Shown here in pieces: positions 4,534 through 7,019 of a stretch of DNA of 7,019 nucleotides. The DNA lies in the NCBI GenBank assembly GCA_013824045.1, contig PNND01000322.1, positions 1-7,019 on the forward strand. The letters are read 5' to 3'. How positions within the stretch are numbered: position 1 is the first letter of the stretch; each line of letters opens with the position of its first letter. The position numbers and the translations under genes are program-made. This DNA is from Rhodobacter sp. (GTDB taxonomy: Bacteria > Pseudomonadota > Alphaproteobacteria > Rhodobacterales > Rhodobacteraceae). The notes under the pieces are model-generated. The model was given only the letters and a program-made list of their open reading frames with translations, was not told the origin of the DNA and made no database searches.

Positions 4534-7019
4534 ACACCCCCCGCATGCGCCCCACCATCTCGCCCAGATCACGGCTCAGGCCCGGTGTTGCGGCCATCCG
4601 CGCCAGTTCCCCCTGCACCATCGCCTGCCGGTCCGCATCATAGCGCGGCCATGTGTCAAAGGCGGTCGACATCCGCGCCGCCGTCTGCGGGTTCAGCGGA
4701 TCAAGCCGCAACAGCCAATCCGCGATCAGCCGATACCCCGCGCCAGAGGCATGGTGGAACCCGGCATGATTGGCCGACAGCGCCCCGATCACCGACCGAA
4801 AACGGTTGGGGTTCTTCCAGTCGAAATCCCTGTGCCGCGTCAGCGCCTCGGTCACCTCTGCCGCGCGGTCGGGATGGGCCAGCATGATCTGCAGCGCAAA
4901 CCACTTGTCCATCACATTGCGATCCCCCGCCCAGCGCGCCCGGAACAGGCCCAGCTCTTCCTGCCCCTGCCCGATATCGAGCAGCGCCGACAGCGCCCCC
5001 ACCTCTTCGGTCATGTTGTTGGCTGCGCGGTAAGCCGCCCCCGCCGCGCGCCCGCCATCCACCCGCGTGAGCAGCGCCAGCGCCACGATCCGCAACGCCC
5101 GCCGCCCCGCCGCGCGGGCATCGGGGGTAAACGGCCCCGGCTCTGCCAGCCTTTCGATCAGCGCGGGCAACTGCCCACCCAACCGCGCGGCCAGCGCATC
5201 CCCCATCCGCCGCCGCGCCGCCCAGATGCGGGCCGGATCAGGCGTGATCCCCGCCGCATGCAGCGTGGCCGCCATGTCATCCTCGCCCGGCAGGCGCAGC
5301 GCCAGCGCACGAAAGGCCGGGTCCAGCGTTTCGTCAAAGGTCACTCGGGCAATGGCCTCCAGCCAGTCCGGGCCGGGCACCGCATCCTCGGTCACCATCT
5401 GCACGAGCAGATCCTTGGCCAGCGCGCGCCCCGCCTCCCATTTGTTGAACGGGTCAGTGTCATGCGCCAGCAGGAAGGCCCGTTCCTCCGGGCTGACCTC
5501 CCGCTCAAGGATCACTGGCGCCGAAAAGCCCCGCAGGATCGACGGGATCGGTCGCGTCGTGGCCGGAAAGCGGAAACTCTGCCGGGTCTCGGTCAGTTCC
5601 AGCACCGTCGTCGGCAGCACCTCATCCCCATTCGGATTCAGCAACCCCACCGCGACCGGGATCACCTTCGCCCCCTTTTCCGGCTGCCCCGGAGTGGGCG
5701 GATTCTCCTGCTCGAAAGTCAGCGTATAGGTCGCGCCATCCCATTCCTCCCAGACCTTCACCCGCGGCGTTCCCGCGTCTGTGTACCAGCGTCTGAACTG
5801 GGTCAGATCGCGCCCCGTCGCATCCTCGAACACCTGCAGCCAATCCTCGATCGTCGCCGCCTCGCCGTCATGGCGGGTGAAATACAGATCCAGCGCCTTT
5901 GCATAGCCCGCATCCCCCACCAGCCGCTTCAGCATCCCGATGACTTCCGCGCCCTTCTCATAGATCGTGGCGGTATAGAAATTGTTGATCTCGACATAGC
6001 TGTCGGGTCGCACCGCATGCGCCAGCGGCCCGCCATCCTCGCGGAACTGCCGCGCGCGCAGCATCAGCACATCCTCGATCCGCTTCACGGCATGGCTGCG
6101 CATGTCGCCCGAAAACTGCTGATCGCGGAACACGGTCAGCCCTTCCTTCAGGCACAATTGGAACCAGTCGCGGCAGGTGATCCGGTTGCCGGTCCAGTTG
6201 TGGAAATACTCATGCGCGATGATCGCCTCGATCCGGGCGAAATCGTCATCCGTGGCGGTTTCCGGGCTGGCCAGAACGTATTTGGAGTTGAAGATGTTCA
6301 ACCCCTTGTTCTCCATCGCGCCCATGTTGAAATCATCGACGGCCACGATGTTGAAGACATTCAGATCGTATTCGCGCCCATACACCTGCTCATCCCAGCG
6401 CATCGACCGGATCAGGCTGTCCATCGCATAGGCGCAGCGATCCTCGTCGCCGGGACGGACCCAGATGTTCAGGGCAATCTCCAGACCATCACTCCCGCGG
6501 CGAAAATGCCGCCGATGGGCAGTAAGGTCGCCAGCAACAAGTGCGAAGAGGTAAGCAGGCTTTGGCCAAGGATCGTGCCACTCGGCAAAGTGCGCATTGC
6601 CGCCGAAAAAGCCATAATCAATCTCTCCATCATCGCCTTCAGCGACTGGATTTCCGTTTGAAAGAAGAATGGGAATCTCCAGCGGTGCCTCCACCCGCAC
6701 GCGAAACGGGGCCATCACATCCGGCCGGTCGGGATAGAAGGTGATCTTGCGAAACCCCTCCGCCTCGCATTGCGTGCAATACATCCCGCCCGACATGTAA
6801 AGCCCCTCCAGCGCGGTGTTGCCTTCTGGGTCGATCTCCACCTCCGTCTCCAGTGTGAACGGTCCGTCAGGCAACAGCGCTGCGGGGATCGTCAAGCCCG
6901 TCTCATCGGGGGTCAGGTCCAGCGGCGCTCCATTCAGGCGCAATGACAAAAGGCGCAGCTTTTCGCCATCCAGCCGCAGGTCATGCGCGCCGGGGCGGGC
7001 CGGGTTCGGCTCCAGCGAC
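4532..7019 (-). CDS. pepN: Aminopeptidase N (M1 family metallopeptidase), N-terminus beyond the window
   Basis: PepN is a cytosolic zinc enzyme that removes N-terminal amino acids from peptides. The frame stays open to the right edge, giving 828 residues; E. coli PepN has 870, so roughly 20-40 are missing. A TTG at 6949 is in frame but is not the start: the upstream codons read SLEPNPARPGAHDLRLDGEK, which fits the family's N-terminal beta domain. Seen in order are GGMYCTQCEAEGFRKIT; GAMEN (codons at 6308-6322), which binds the substrate N-terminus; HEYFHNW with the zinc motif HEYFH at 6200-6214; the third zinc ligand Glu in LKEGLTVFRD (6143-6145); and the transition-state Tyr in IYEKGAEV (5960-5962). 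The beta-sandwich and helical C-terminal domains follow, closing with GEMVGRMRGV. All catalytic residues are present. About 6495-6685 has lower GC, different codon use and a longer loop than E. coli PepN. Confidence 0.97.
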   Translation of the reverse strand, partial: SLEPNPARPGAHDLRLDGEKLRLLSLRLNGAPLDLTPDETGLTIPAALLPDGPFTLETEVEIDPEGNTALEGLYMSGGMYCTQCEAEGFRKITFYPDRPDVMAPFRVRVEAPLEIPILLSNGNPVAEGDDGEIDYGFFGGNAHFAEWHDPWPKPAYLFALVAGDLTAHRRHFRRGSDGLEIALNIWVRPGDEDRCAYAMDSLIRSMRWDEQVYGREYDLNVFNIVAVDDFNMGAMENKGLNIFNSKYVLASPETATDDDFARIEAIIAHEYFHNWTGNRITCRDWFQLCLKEGLTVFRDQQFSGDMRSHAVKRIEDVLMLRARQFREDGGPLAHAVRPDSYVEINNFYTATIYEKGAEVIGMLKRLVGDAGYAKALDLYFTRHDGEAATIEDWLQVFEDATGRDLTQFRRWYTDAGTPRVKVWEEWDGATYTLTFEQENPPTPGQPEKGAKVIPVAVGLLNPNGDEVLPTTVLELTETRQSFRFPATTRPIPSILRGFSAPVILEREVSPEERAFLLAHDTDPFNKWEAGRALAKDLLVQMVTEDAVPGPDWLEAIARVTFDETLDPAFRALALRLPGEDDMAATLHAAGITPDPARIWAARRRMGDALAARLGGQLPALIERLAEPGPFTPDARAAGRRALRIVALALLTRVDGGRAAGAAYRAANNMTEEVGALSALLDIGQGQEELGLFRARWAGDRNVMDKWFALQIMLAHPDRAAEVTEALTRHRDFDWKNPNRFRSVIGALSANHAGFHHASGAGYRLIADWLLRLDPLNPQTAARMSTAFDTWPRYDADRQAMVQGELARMAATPGLSRDLGEMVGRMRGV

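Noticed and set aside
5067..5729. Plus-strand Ser/Ala/Arg-rich frame of 220 codons opposite pepN
   Set aside because: Low-complexity composition is the usual result of reading another frame of the complement of pepN; there is no motif or ribosome site.
4751..6661. Plus-strand open frame of 636 codons opposite pepN
   Set aside because: It is antisense to a clear M1 aminopeptidase, its product is Arg/His/Gln-rich as expected for a shadow frame in high-GC DNA, and it has no family motif.
4532..6949. TTG at 6949 as the pepN start
   Set aside because: The frame remains open to the window edge, and the upstream codons give a typical PepN N-terminal sequence, so the gene is cut by the edge rather than starting at TTG.
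1..7019. Mobile element, CRISPR, tRNA, toxin-antitoxin or defence system
   Set aside because: No terminal repeats, target duplications, regularly spaced repeats, cloverleaf, transposase or integrase motifs were seen; the genes are ordinary metabolic and housekeeping types.

Overview
This window looks like ordinary chromosomal core DNA from a high-GC alphaproteobacterium, most likely of the Rhodobacterales (Rhodobacter/Paracoccus-like). The reasons are the strong G/C preference at third codon positions, a GatB that implies the tRNA-dependent amidation route, a short lipid-anchored SLT-type transglycosylase, and a perfect CtrA-type TTAA-N7-TTAA motif in the main intergenic region. The taxonomic call is inference from style and recalled family resemblance, not from a search.

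Layout: (1) 1-89, the last 28 codons of an unrecognised plus-strand gene. (2) 153-1259 (+), a PLP-dependent aminotransferase of the histidinol-phosphate aminotransferase type. It converges on (3) 1271-1642 (-), a small DUF4177-type protein, with only 11 bases between the two genes. (4) 1751-3262 (-), gatB, with a candidate terminator behind it and a candidate promoter in front. (5) 3331-3513 (-), a probable small single-pass membrane protein just upstream of gatB. (6) 3514-3804, a divergent intergenic region of relatively low GC, with the CtrA-like site, a 7-bp-stem hairpin, a repeated 11-mer and an imperfect inverted repeat. (7) 3805-4464 (+), a transglycosylase-like lipoprotein. (8) 4532-7019 (-), pepN (aminopeptidase N), running off the right edge, so its N-terminus is missing.

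The genes do not form one pathway. They cover amino-acid transamination, Gln/Asn-tRNA synthesis, peptide breakdown and cell-wall remodelling, each in its own short unit. The most interesting links are regulatory and evolutionary. A CtrA-type site stands in front of a cell-wall enzyme gene, and about 190 bases inside pepN have clearly lower GC and different codon use, as if replaced from another source. I found no mobile element, CRISPR array, tRNA, rRNA or defence system, and no evidence of a new multi-gene system.
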